64,000 bases of DNA from Amphimedon queenslandica (GCF_000090795.2 NW_003546244.1:95639-159638), one strand, 5' to 3'. Counted from the stretch's first letter, positions 35,530 through 55,210 are shown. Program-made: numbers and translations. The notes: generated by a model from the sequence alone, not told the origin.

Positions 35530-36492
35530 CTGTCTCCTTCACATTATTCACAAATTCTCCTCTTCTTCTTCCTCTCCTCATTTCTTCTATCACCCAAAAA
35601 TTGCACGCAAAGACAGAACAACAGCAACCTTTTATGGAAAAATAAAACAAAATATTTACATGTACAATGATCCCTCACTCTCTCTCTCTCTCTCTCTCCT
35701 TCTCTTCATTTTTGATGCCTTTGGTGGCTGACACATGGTTGGTTATTTTTCTCAATAACATTATTATTATTATTATTATTAATATTATTATATAATATAA
35801 ATTGACACTACTTTGAACACTAAAATTATAACATATTGAATATTTTTATTAAACATACTGGCGGTAGCAATAAAATTGGTAAAATAAGACACTCCAAGTC
35901 ATACATGTGCATCACCTCATTAGCATTTTGAGGTGCTAGTTAACAGGTGTGAAAATCTATTTCCAGTCAAAAAATTTTAAGCAGATCAATTTTTGAAACC
36001 AGTCAGACAGTCAGTGCTGCAATGATGCCAGAATATTTATTGGTTAGCTAATAATTGCTAGGTTGTCACTCAAAATCATCACATACAACAATTATAATTA
36101 TTAACAAACAAAAACTAGTAATAATAATAATAATAATAATAATAAGGTGATTGATACATAAAACAAAAAAATTATGATACAATTGAAAATCAAGTGCTGA
36201 TGCAGCAAAAAACAACAAAAATATTAACTTAACGTTTACATCATCCTAATAACAACAAAACAACAATAATAATAACAATAACTACAATGTGCATATAAGT
36301 TACTTATTAAAATAATAACGCTTATTTCGAACAATAAATTATTACGAAAAAAGAAAACACTCTAAAAGGAAAAACTGGTTTTCTTGCAATAAAAAAACTC
36401 ATAAAGTCAGACGAGAACAAAAAGATGAAAATTCTTGAGGGAGAGAGAGAGGGAGGGAGGGAGAGAAGAGAAGATATATCTGCATGTTCCGT
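35530..36492. other. Convergent 3' spacer of SAP130 and PAK
   Basis: Contains the SAP130 3' UTR with AATAAA at 35641-35646, a CT run at 35675-35700, ATT and AAT microsatellites at 35760-35782 and 36118-36145. No gene recognised. Confidence 0.7.
35641..35646 (+). terminator. Poly(A) signal AATAAA, SAP130
   Basis: Canonical hexamer 112 bp after the SAP130 stop codon; the first one downstream. Confidence 0.55.
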
Positions 36493-43422
<6,930 letters not shown>

Positions 43423-43815
43423 GTTGGTAGGGGCAGGAACCAGAGGACCTTAGCGAGACGCGCGGATAGAGAGACAGAGGAAGAGAATGTGTGGTTGAGC
43501 TGAATAAGTGCTGGAAGGGAATTAAAAGAGAGCTAACGATGCCGTACTGTAAGTTGTTGAAATATCTGTCTACACAGTAGAGAGAGATGATGTATTGCAG
43601 CAGGAGAGAGTTGAATAAAAGCAACTTATTATCGTCCCTAGTCGGCCATTTTCTCTTCCAAGTCACGCTCACTGATAGTGTACGGTGTTATACGGACTCT
43701 TTGGTCAATGGATCACGTGATTTTTAAAATAAAGGAGTGGCCATTTTGAGTCACGTGATTTTCTGTTGTCATAGTAACTGCATAACAATTGACCTAGAGT
43801 CTAGCTGTGGTCATT
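43423..43815. promoter_or_regulatory. Shared divergent promoter of PAK and NME8
   Basis: 393 bp between start codons. It includes two copies of GTCACGTGATTTT / GATCACGTGATTTTT (43711-43724 and 43753-43765), each with a CACGTG E-box core, about 40 bp apart. No TATA box is obvious. Confidence 0.6.
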
Positions 43816-46800
43816 ATGCCTGGAAAGAAACAGATACAGCTTCAAGTAAGAGGAGACTTGAGATTTGAATAATGAACCTTGCATTGCCAATAGGAAAACT
43901 TAGAGACACAAGAGCAATGGAATAATTTCATATCAAAAGAAGGTCTTGCAGGTACTGTACTTATAATGGACAGATGGACAATGTAGTCTTTCACTCTAAT
44001 AGTTGTTGATGTATATTCTGGATGGTGCGGTCCATGCAAAGCAATCGTTAGTTTGTTTCGCCGGCTTAAGAATGAGATAGGTGATGACCTCCTACGATTT
44101 GGATTGGTAAAACATTGTGATAACTTTCTGTGTATTAAACTTTAACTTATGATTACCAACAGGCTAAATCTGATAATGTTGAGGACCTAGAAAAGTACAG
44201 GAATAAATCTGAGCCTTGTTTCTTGATGTATTCAGTGAGTACTCACTGATTTATTAGTCAGTACTGTATTCATAATTCAATAGGCTGGTGTTCTTGTGGG
44301 GGTGGTGCATGGAGCTCAGGGACCTTTACTGGAGAAAACATTAAAAGATAAACTAGAACATGAGCATAAAGTACTCAAAGGAGAAGTAGAAAGAATTGCA
44401 GTAAGCTAAATATCTGCAAATATAATATTTGTGCTATGTAATGTATGTACATGTATGTAATGGGTAGTTTAGTACATGATCAGGTACTGCAATTAGCTAT
44501 TGTGGCATTGTCCAAGAGTATAAGTAATATAGAAATTATAGGTGGTTGATGAAGCTCTTGGAGAAGTAATTGTAATACCAGGAGATGAGGAAGAAGAAGA
44601 AGAAGAAGTGGAACCTGAGCCAGGTAAAATAATAATGCAATGCCTACAGTTTTGATTTTTTTCTCTCTCTTACTCTCTTATTCAGAGCCAGTAAAGAAAC
44701 AAGTAACAGTCCTAGTTATTAAACCGGATGCAGTTAGAGCTGGCCAGACTGACGATATCATAGAAAAAGTATAGTGCATGTACATTAAAAGCATTATTGA
44801 GTCCATGCATACTGTAGCTGAAAGAGAAAGGATATGAAATACTAACTCAAGAAGAGAGACAACTAACAAAAGAAGAAGCTGCAGAATTTTACAAACAACA
44901 TGAAGATAAAGTATAAGCTCATTTTATATGTACATGAATAATATTTAATGCATTGCTTATAATCATGTAGGATCATTTTGAAGAATTGATTGACTTTATG
45001 AGCAGGTAAGAGGAATGATAATAATATTTCTGATTTCACACTCTCTGTCTTTAGCGGTCCATGCATGACACTAGTCCTTAGTAAAGGTGACACTGGTGAA
45101 GGTGTCATTCAAGAAGTAAGGGACTTCCTTGGTCCTAAAGATGTTGAAAAGGCAAAAGAAGAATCACCTGATAGGTACACACTATAAGCATAGATAATGA
45201 TAGCATTTGTATACATGCAATCACATACAAGTATATGTACTCATTTTTAATTTTTATGTACACAGTTTGCGTGCATTATATGGAACTGATAATAAAGAGA
45301 ATGCACTCCATGCCAGTGACTCACATGAAACTGCTGCAAGAGAATTGGCATTCTTCTTTCCTAAATTTGATGTTCCTGGAGCTGGCCCTACCATCCAACG
45401 CACGCTAGCACTAATAAGACCACTTGCTCTACAAGAACATAAAGGTACAAGTTGTAATAGGGCCAAAATTAGGCATAATTTTAAATTTTTCATTATCAGA
45501 TGCTATTCTAACTAAGATTGAGGAAGCTGGTTTCAAGATAGCACTAAGTAAAGAACTCACACTGACAAAGGAGCAGGCAGCAGAGTTTTACAAAGATCAA
45601 CAAGACAAAGACTACTTTGATTCATTGTGTACTCACATGTCCTCAGGACCTGTACTTGCACTATGTCTAGCAAGACAAGATGCTATAACAAGATGGAGGG
45701 AACTAATAGGACCAACTGAACTAGACAAAGCAAAGGAAGACTCACCAGAATCGTAAGACAATAACTGCACCTGCACAATGTGCAATGATAGTATATATAC
45801 ATTTACATGTACATGTAGCTAGCAGCATCATCCTTGTGCATTGAGTGTTTTCTCTCTCCCTTAGTTTAAGAGCACAGTATGCACCAGTGGATGATAATAT
45901 TCCTTTCAATCAGCTTCATGGAACTGACAGTGAAGTGGAGACCACTAAGGAGTTGGAGTTCTTCTTTCCAACTCAACAGACAGTTGCTGTAGTTAAACCA
46001 AATGCTTTGAGTGAGAAAGGTACAAATCTTTAAAGGGTAACTTCAGTGCATTTTTGAGATATTTTTTTTATTTGCTTAATATGATTGCCTGACCATACTA
46101 ATGATGTGTTCCAACTCCCATTGTCTGAAAAAAATTATTCACTGAGATATGAGCCTTCAAAAATGCCCATTTTCCCTTCCTGCCAGGTTACTTCCTGTCA
46201 GTGGGTGTGGCTAAACGTGACGTCACTAGAGGGATAGCTGCAGCTAAATCCATTCCTTTATAGGGGGAAATAATCCTTTATTCTCATGCCTAGTAACGTA
46301 ATAGCACTAATTTAAAGATTGGAATCATTAGCTTTCATTATTCTAAGCATGCAACTGCAAGAAAAAGTCATAATACCACACTTTGGTGAATCTTCTTGTT
46401 AGCTATTTTGTGTACTTTTCTTACAGTTTTATGCTTAGAATAATGAAAGCTAATGATCCCAATGTTTAAATTAGTGCTATTACATTACAAGCCATGAGAA
46501 TAAAGGATTATTTCCCCCTATAAAGGAATGGATTTAGCTACAGCTATCCGTCCAGTGACGTCACGTTTAGCCACACCCACCGACAGGAAGTAACCTGGCA
46601 GAAAGGAAAAATGGGCATTTTTGAAGGCTCATATCTCAGTGAATAATTTTTTTCAGACAATGGGAGTTGGAACACATCATTAGTATAGTCAGGCAATCAT
46701 ATTAAGCAAATAAAAAAAATATCTCAAAAATGCACTGAAGTTACCCTTTAAAGATTGCAACGGCTGACATTTGTGACACTATTATTTCAGAGAATATTGT

Positions 46801-47368
46801 TAAGAAGATAGAGGAGAGTGGTTTTAAAGTCTCCCTCTCCAAAGAGCAGCAACTGACAAAGGAAATTGCTGAGCAACTGTATGCCGATCATAAAGATAGT
46901 GAATTCTTTAATGAGCTCACTGACTTCATGAGCAGGTAATATATTCCTTTTATAAGCATGTGCACATGCATTTACATGCACTATGTTTATGATTCTAACA
47001 GTGGTCCATCATTATTCATGGTCCTTACAAGAGAGGATGCTGTTATGGGATGGAGAGCACTCATGGGGCCTACTGATCCTGAAGAGGCCAAACAATCACA
47101 ACCTGAATCGTAAGCTTGATAGTATTTCTTTCTTTATATTGTTCCACTTGAATCAGATTGAGGGCATTGTTTGGCGAGGACAAGTTAAAAAATGCTGTTC
47201 ATGGAAGTTCCAATGTTGAGAATGCAGCTAAGATTATTCCTGTTGTATTTGGTGAAGAAGCAATTGCAACAGGCAAGGAATACTTGTTATTATACTTAGA
47301 AGTTAGCTGATACTTTTGTTACTATAGATAATAATGAAGATGAAACACAACAACAGACAACTGATTAA
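43816..47368 (+). CDS. NME8: Thioredoxin domain / triple nucleoside diphosphate kinase protein (NME8, TXNDC3)
   Basis: Axonemal thioredoxin-NDPK protein linked to cilia and sperm tails (family knowledge). Exons: 43816-43845, 43894-43951, 44003-44106, 44163-44234, 44284-44400, 44542-44623, 44686-44768, 44818-44910, 44971-45005, 45055-45174, 45266-45444, 45500-45752, 45865-46019, 46791-46935, 47002-47109, 47157-47272, 47328-47368; total 1791 nt, 596 residues (human 588). Thioredoxin domain with intact WCGPC (SGWCGPCKAI), an acidic linker, then three NDPK domains opening VTVLVIKPDAV, RTLALIRPLAL and VAVVKPNAL. Each keeps the active-site His: NALHASDS, NQLHGTDS, NAVHGSS. The last intron (47273-47327) seems to use a GC donor (ACAG|GCAAGG). 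The acidic tail ends DETQQQTTD. Convergent with the CCP-tyrosinase gene. Confidence 0.93.
46031..46750. mobile_element. 720-bp foldback element in NME8 intron
   Basis: Two arms of about 320 bp are near-perfect inverted copies: left starts AAGGGTAACTTCAGTGCA, right ends TGCACTGAAGTTACCCTT; the loop of ~80 bp lies near 46350-46430. Both ends are set in TTTAAA, so a TTAA or TA duplication cannot be told apart. No open frame. It contains TGACGTCA-type sites in each arm. The intron is otherwise only ~50 bp of ordinary sequence, so the insertion explains its length. Confidence 0.85.
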
Positions 47369-47505
47369 CATAACACTCACATGTAGATTCATTATCAACA
47401 AAGATTATTATAATTACATGTACATGTATTTGCTAAATTAATATCATAGTACAATCATAATTAAAATAGACATTATTATAGAGCTTGATACATAAATTAA
47501 TTATA

Positions 47506-47511
47506 AATAAA
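47506..47511 (+). terminator. Poly(A) signal AATAAA, NME8
   Basis: First AATAAA after the NME8 stop, only 33 bp before the stop codon of the converging minus-strand gene. The two 3' ends therefore probably overlap. Confidence 0.6.
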
Positions 47512-47543
47512 GCTGGTAGTATAATGTTATAATTTTGTCTTCA

Positions 47544-50500
47544 TCATTGAGGATTGTACAGAAAATGACATATAGACTTCACTAATGCTTTCTCTTGAGC
47601 ACTCAATTCTAGTCTCTCCAAAAACTCATCTTGTACAGGACAAAGGTGAATTAAACCTGGGCCATCATGAATAAAGCTATCATCACCATCGCTCTTGCTT
47701 GAAGCAACAAAAGATGTTCTTCTTTTCTCTCTTCCTGTTATACTATCCACCGGTTCACCATATTCCACGCTAACATTGAAAGGCAAGTGGCTGGAATCAT
47801 GATATTGATGCAAAGTGAATTGATCTGGCTCTGTGAGCAATAACAATGTACTATCATCAGCATAACGTGCTCTCAAGTGTCCCTCACTGAGAGACTGCCA
47901 GCGATACCATACACTATCAATGAATGATAGTATGAGAAGATAGAGTGGATCATTAGTGGGAGTCACTTCATCAAGATCACACATTGTACCACCAATAGAG
48001 CATCTCACAGTCAGGAAAGGTATCGTTAAAAATCTAAAAAATCTCTGAAACAAAGATGCTGGCTGAACCAATACTTCACCCTCGAGCTCCGAACGACTCA
48101 AGAGAGGCGTGGCACCACCATACTCCCTTCGAAGACACTTCATTTTGCCTTGAGAAACAACTTTAAATTTTCCTTGTCTAAACGGACCCTCATTCACACA
48201 CTTTGTCGCTGGATTTGACGAGTTTCCAAATCCTTGTGAAGAAGAGTTGAAGACAGGGTTCTGGTAAGGGGTCTGGTGCAGTAGTGTCCAGTCCCAGTAT
48301 GGAATGTACAGGTTTGGGTTCACCAGTCTCAGCATGTCCTCATACTGGTGCAAGTAGTAGCGGTTCCATGGTAAGAAATGAGTGTTTGAGGGTTCTAGAC
48401 TTTGAGACAGGGTCCGGGACGTATTCCGATACCTAATCATTAGGTTCCTGTATAGCGGCTGATAGAGAGGGTCGCTGGAGAGTGTCTTGACTGCCGTGAT
48501 GTACTCCTCTCTCTGCTGGCTGGTCAGGTTAAGCCAGTCCTGTCTGTAGCGGTGACAATTGGTGAGAGTGCCATTAGAACAGAGACACATTCTGCCAGCA
48601 GAGTCCATCATCTTTTCTGGTCCAGTGCATGTTACTACACAAAAACAATAATAATATTAAAATTTTATGGTACATGTAGATTCAGCCGTACTACATTACA
48701 TGTACATTCAATGACACATACAATAATGGTAATTCATTTGTGAACATTAATGCTTACAATTTCTAGCTACACATGTGACTGGATCTCCGGACCATTTTCC
48801 ATTAGTTTGGCACTTTCTGGCACTAGAGCCTTGCAGGTCAAACTCATCACTGCATATGTGATACACTACTGATCCAATGGGAACTGATGATGATGAGACT
48901 GCAGTTGGGATTGTCACTCTACGACTGTTGGATGGGACTTCAAGACTAGGACATGATGTTATTCCTACACATTACAATGATAAAATAGTAAGTTGGTACT
49001 GTACAAAGATAAAATTAGCAGCTAGTATTTAATTGAAGGTACAGTACATGCAGGGCTTCCCACAGGACTTTGGCATAGTACTCATGCAGGTTCTTGTCAG
49101 CGTACTACATGTACACGTATACAGGAAAAATCGCTATAAAATTAACTTTTTACAAATTTTTCTAATACATGTACATGCTCTTATGTTGTGTAGCAAGTTT
49201 GAGCTGATTACAATAAAAATGCATACTTTTTTTAGTTCACTTGGTCTACTCTGTGAGAAACTCTGGGTACGTGTACATGTAGCTAGTACATGTATAAAAT
49301 TTCATACTTTTGCATGTTGGGGTTGATCTGGTCCAGTTTCCAGTGTCCATACAGAATCTTATTGAAGGCCCTTGAAGTTTATAGCCATCTTGACAAGTGT
49401 ACGTTGCTATTGATGTGAATATGGTACCAGTAAAATTGACGTTGCCATTGAGAATAGCTGGTGGCCTTCCGCAATCAATAACTAATAGAAAATTAAAAAA
49501 AAAACAAAATATAAATGCATGTAAGCATGAAAGAAATAAAAGAGGCAAAAGTGTTTGGAAAGGAATAAAGCTAACTTTCACAGGTTGGTGTGTTCCCGCT
49601 CCATTTTCCTTCCACTGTACAAACTCTTATTTCCAATCCTTTGAGTTCAAACCCAGTTTCACACCTGTACCTTGCTGAACGAGCTAGTGTAGTACCAGAG
49701 TAAATAACAACACCGTTCTCTACTTCAGGAGGTGGACCACAATTGACAGCTACAGAAATAAGAATGTAAAATGTAAATGTAGTAAAATAAGTACTTATTT
49801 TGGAGAATCTGTACAATTTTTAAAATGAGCTCATTTTTACTATGCTTTCCGATACTGCACATGTACAGGTATACATATTACATGTACATGTACATGTCAA
49901 TAAGCTCTCACTCTCCTTCTTTTTCCCTCCTTCCTCTTCGCACATGTGTGCATATGTACATGTACATGCACTTACGTTGGCAGAAATATTGGAGTGGAGA
50001 CCATGTTCCATCTTCCCTACAGTACCTGGTTCCATTCCCAAGCATAAAGTATCCGGGTATGCAGTAATACTTGGCCACTGAACCAAATGTTGTATTACTA
50101 ACTATCACCCTGGAGTTGTTACCAGATTCGGGTGTACCACAATCAGCTACAAGAAGCAAAATAATAAAGAATAATTACATGGAGATCAAGTGCCAATTTT
50201 ATTTTTGCACCATGAACTGTATAAGTTGCAAAAACTGTAGCACATGTACATATGTGTACATGTACATGTATATGACGTGTACATGTATAATTGTGCGTGT
50301 GAAAATGAAAAAAAAAAAAGGAAAGGGACTAGATGCAATTAAATATTAAGAAATAGACACAGCTATTATAGCGTTTAGTCAACACAGACATCATACACTA
50401 TAAACTTATTAACAAAATATGTAACGCAACTTTCTCTAATCTCCTCTCCCCTAGAGTGCATGTCTAACTTATCTCCCCCTCTCTCTCTTTCTTTCTTTCC

Positions 50501-53500
50501 TTACCAACACATGTCACTTGAGTATCAGTCCAGGTCCCATCAGCTTGACACTTTACCTTTGGGTTTCCACCCATTAACTGGAACCTGTCATTACAGTAGT
50601 AGGTGGCAACAGAGTTAATGGTTGTTGCAGTAACAGAAACATTTCCATTAGGCAGTGCAGGTGGAGAAAGACAATTAACAACTACAAAAATGTAAAAATG
50701 TAATGTTAGCACTACTAGTATAGGCATAGCATTATTATCAGAATAAATCCAACAAAATATATTCAATGATAATAATAACAATATCTACAAGCTCAATCAA
50801 TAATCGCTACAGTACATATTCTGTGCAATAGTGTGACTATGTAGCCTGTAGGTATATAAGAATGTCTCTCTCATTAGAGACAAAGCAATTGATTACAGAG
50901 CAGTAGGAGTACTTCCTTTCTTCCATTAGACAGTGTGACTGGAACTAGCACAAAACCAAACAAACCAGTAACACTAAGACGGTACATTTAACAACAAAGA
51001 ATACATTGTTTGATCACTTAAGTTTGACTTAGGTCACAGCAAAAACACTAGCCCAGACTGACTCAGAATCATGCAATAGAATACATGTACATGTATAAAC
51101 TATTATTAAATACTAGTACATGTACATGTATATACAAATTATATTATATTAAATTTAGTGCATGTACACATATACATGTAAAATTTATGTGTGCAATGTA
51201 TGTTCATGTACATTGTATATTTAATATAGAATACTATATAGTCTGTACCTTCACAGTAAGGTGCTGGTGGGACCCATTGTGCATTCTCTGTACATCTTCT
51301 AAACTCAGGTCCATTCCTCATGTATCCAGTATTGCAGGCATACCTTGCTGTTGCATTGTATTGAGCAGTAGTGTAATAGACACGACCATTGAAGGGTCTG
51401 ATAGGCTGAGGACACTTAACAACTAAAATAATACAACACTAATTAATAAAGTATTAATAACAATAAATGCAATTTTTATCTCCATTATTTTGCATACAAG
51501 TGTATGTACATGTATATTAAAATACTGCCCCTTGATTTTTTTGCTTACTTTCACATCTTACTCTCACTGGATACCACTGGCCACTGGATTTACAGGTAAT
51601 GGTGTTCTTGCCAATCATATGGTAGCCAGTGTGGCAGGTATACTTGACAACTGATTGATACACGGTAGTAGTGAACTGGAAGACACCATGATATATGGAT
51701 GGAGGGGGACCACAATCAACAACTGAAGGGAGAAAGAGAGAGGGGGAGAGATAATTAAAGTGTTGGTCAGTAACAACAGCATTGTATCACCAAAAACATT
51801 ATCACTGATTAATCACATTATACTCTATTAAGAATACATCATGTTGTAGGATTATTACATTAAGTGTTTAATGCATACAAATATTCATTGTCAATCCTAG
51901 TCGTATGAGTCTGTTGGCAATGAGAGGACAATGTTTACTATCAGTAGATAACTTGATCTCCTGTGACTGTCCACACATCACTGGTTTCTATTTAAGGAGG
52001 AGCACCATTTGCCGTCATGCACTATTAAAAGGAGTGGGCCACACACATGTACAGTGTATTGAGTATCATAGCAGCGCATGAGCAGGTGGTGCTCCCCATT
52101 TTTGACTCGTTAAACTGTTTGCAAATACAAACCAAATTTTGGCACGTCAAGCAAATAATGTGATTAGGGAAATATTCAATGAGATCTTGAGTGGGCAAGG
52201 TAATGGGATGCTGGTGTTGAAGAAGCACTCATAATGAACACACTTAATGCATTAACCTGAGTATGCTTGTATATGTACATGTAGGTTGAGTAGTATTCAC
52301 TATTTATGGCCTGAGCTATTGGGTACATGTATACACACACACATAATCTTGTACACACATTAGGTGGTGACTTACTCTGACATTGTGGCCAACCAGTCGA
52401 CCATTCTCCAGTTGATGTACAAGTTATTTCTTCATCAGTCCCTGGTGGTAGTCGGTATCCTTTGGAACAACTAAACCTTCCAGTATCACCCTCCAGTGTA
52501 CCCGTCAATACAAGATTAGTGTTGGGAGCTAGAGTCTGTAAACTGCACTTTTTCCTCCCTAGACAATAATCAATGCATGTACATTATGCAGAATTATTGA
52601 TATAATATGCATGCACATGTATAGACTGTCCTGGGGTAATATGGTGAGATGAGGAGTCTGTTTAATTTAGTCCTTGTTTGAGTGTGTTTGTATGCATGGT
52701 TAGAGATAAAGCTTTACAGAGTGAAAGCCAAGGACACAACAATTCATTAGTGCTACTCAAAATAATGCTTTAAAAATCACCACCCAATTAATGAAGCTCA
52801 CAAGTGCATGATATAATGTGAAGCTTGGGTTTGTTTATTCATGCACATTCTCATTAAAGAAAGAATAGGAGGAAATGATATTTCCTTACTTCTACACTCA
52901 AGTGGTGTTCCACTCCACTTCTTATCAATGCACTTCAGTATACTGTCTCCAGAGTCTGGCATGAACTTGTAGTCATCACATGCAAACACTTGAACTGATT
53001 TAAGATCAGACTTCAGTTCAACTGCATAGCGACCGGGTTTAGGAGCCTTGGGACCTTTAGTGCTGCATTTGAAATCTTTTTGATACTTTTCTAAAGAACA
53101 ATAAGAAATGAGTTACATACTGTATGAGGGTGCTGATAGGTACAGAGATCATAGCTAATAAGGTCCTGCAATCTTACATGATGTAAGTGTACAAAAATTT
53201 TGTTAAGTTTAAAGTGCTTCAAAGTGCAATGAGCATGCATGCAGTCATCTCTTGGTATTTTATACTTACTATGAACACAAACTGGAATATGATCAGACCA
53301 TGTGGCAGCAATGGAGCTTGAGGACTTAGTTCTCTTCTCTTCAAATTGACAAGTCAGTGTATCAGAGCCAACCAAAACAAATCCCTCATAGCATCCAAAA
53401 GTGACAGAAGCTCCAATACTAAAATCATATCCGGTCCTGTCTCCATAGCTAGGTTTACCAGGATCCTTGCATGCAAAGGAGAGCTCTCCTACTGGATAAT

Positions 53501-53591
53501 AGGGTGATCCTTCATGAAGCAATGCTGCACCATCAGTGAGGCTGAGTGAGTGGAGCATCCATAGGAAAATAAAAGAGACACTGTATCTCAT
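47544..53591 (-). CDS. Secreted ten-CCP (sushi) protein with a histidine-less tyrosinase-like domain
   Basis: Exons 5' to 3': 53270-53591, 52890-53090, 52376-52558, 51549-51722, 51249-51422, 50505-50681, 49976-50146, 49576-49749, 49308-49481, 48758-48964, 47544-48634; total 3048 nt, 1015 residues. It starts with a signal peptide (MRYSVSFIFLWMLHSLSLTD). Ten CCP/sushi modules follow, one per exon, all phase 1-1; typical ones read VNCGPPPEVENGV...CETGFELKG...GKWSGNTPTC. The second is degenerate. The last exon is a tyrosinase/hemocyanin-like fold: FLPWNRYYLHQYEDML, LYIPYWDW, SIGGTMCDLDEVTPTNDP, LYLLILSFIDSVWYRW. Type-3 copper enzymes need His at FLPWHR and in DPxFxxHH, as well as others upstream; here they are Asn and Ile-Leu, so copper binding and catalysis are very unlikely. 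No membrane anchor is evident. Role unknown; an adhesion or immune-recognition protein is a guess. Confidence 0.9.
49130..49235 (+). repeat. Fragment of the ~180-bp intronic repeat
   Basis: Carries CTAATACATGTACATGCTCTTATGTTGTGTAGCAAG and TTTGAGCTGATTAC in plus orientation (phrases split here), antisense to the CCP-tyrosinase gene. Confidence 0.6.
51996..52100. mobile_element. Possible ~105-bp MITE
   Basis: GGAGCACCATTTGCCGTCATGC at the left and GCATGAGCAGGTGGTGCTCC at the right form imperfect inverted ends (phrases given approximately). No clear target duplication. In a CCP-gene intron. Confidence 0.4.
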
Positions 53592-54990
53592 AATAATAAT
53601 AGGAATTACTGTATATATAAAGAGAAAAGAATAGAATAGCTATAGAACATAAAATTAATATTGCTACAACTTACTTGTATTATAATAGCAAAGAAGTATT
53701 ACTTGCAAATTGTAACTGACTCAACTGAAGAACAGTCTTGAGCTTATATACTGAAGCAATACCACCACCTACTCATATGAGCACACACCCACACACTACA
53801 AAGACAAATTAAACTTTTTAATTGGCCTTTACTTGGAAGGTATAAACAACTGACCATAACTGATGATCACAAGGAAAAGAGAGGGAGTGAAGACCAGTGG
53901 GCATAGACAATATTAGGAATCATTAAGAGACCAAAATTTTATAGGATAGACTTACTTACATGTACATAATGAACACAGCACAGAAACCAGTCACACTGTG
54001 TAGTAAACACTAGCCATTTACTATCTAACATAATTAAGTTGAGTCCAATATAGAATCATTGGAACATGCTTAAACCTTTATTTGAAATTTTTAAAAAGTA
54101 AAGCTTTGCCTAAGGGCAAGAGTAGATAATTTACTTTTGCTTAAGGGAGTCCACTGTTATTATAATAATTCAATGATAGACTAATTAATGAAGTGATGCA
54201 TCACTATCAGTCATAGAGTGCTAACAAATCAGAACTATCACCTGATACAGTACTTATGACTGAAGTCTATACAGTACAAAAATGAATATTAAGCTACATT
54301 ACATCATTATCCAGAATTTACAGGCCAACCAATGCTTGTTAATGAACCACAGAAGGAAGGAGAGAACTACATCAGAGCAGTGGTTAACCAGAATATAACA
54401 TCATCAAGCATGCTCAGCAGCTACAGCATATAATGCTTTAGTATCTTGAGAGTGTACATTTTACTGTATCCAATGTAAAGGGACTGCAATGACACACTAC
54501 ATGTGCACTGAGAATCAACTTAACAGCATATGGATCAAATGGGAAATTTAACTTTGATGAGCTATTCACATTTAAAAAATGACAGAATTAAAGGTAACTA
54601 TGATGTCAGCCAACAAGTTTATAGTTACATGTACATATGTAGAAACAGACTGCTTTTTAAAATATTTACACTGTACATGTGGGTTATGATGATAATACTA
54701 TTAGATACTTCTGATAATAATAATAGTTACATTACATGTTTAGCCAGTTTGATTGGACTTCATCAAAACAGTCACTGGAAGTTGTGGCTTAAAAGAATCA
54801 ATCAAAAATGTAGACAGGAAAACAACAGCTTCATTTGAGACAGTGTGGTACTCTCGCAAAACAAAACAAAATCCAACACACCTACATGTATGTGTACGTG
54901 TACGCATGTACAGGTACTATAGAGGCATAGGCATACAAAATACATGCACAAGCTTGTACGTAGACAGAATACATGTGCCTTTTATTATTA

Positions 54991-55027
<37 letters not shown>

Positions 55028-55210
55028 GTCATTATGATAATACTAATGAGCAAATGAAAGAGAGAAAGATATACACAATAATGATAATAAGAAGAAGAAT
55101 AATACTGGAGAGGAGATAAAGTTCACAGATGATATTAAGTTAATGAGAGAGAAAATAGAGAGATATATATGCTAACACAAATACATACATACATACATAC
55201 AATCATTATA
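53592..55210. other. Spacer: CCP-tyrosinase promoter side and CUL4 3' side
   Basis: 1.6 kb, AT-rich, tandem gene arrangement. Holds a (TTA)n run at 54984-55027 and TACA repeats at 55183-55202. The open frames present are short and unrecognised; nothing else seen. Confidence 0.6.

Noticed and set aside
47544-48634. Active tyrosinase or catechol oxidase
   Set aside because: The histidines required for type-3 copper binding are replaced at both sites that I can align.
54530-54838. 102-codon plus-strand frame between the CCP gene and CUL4
   Set aside because: No recognisable domain or splice-compatible neighbour; composition matches intergenic DNA.
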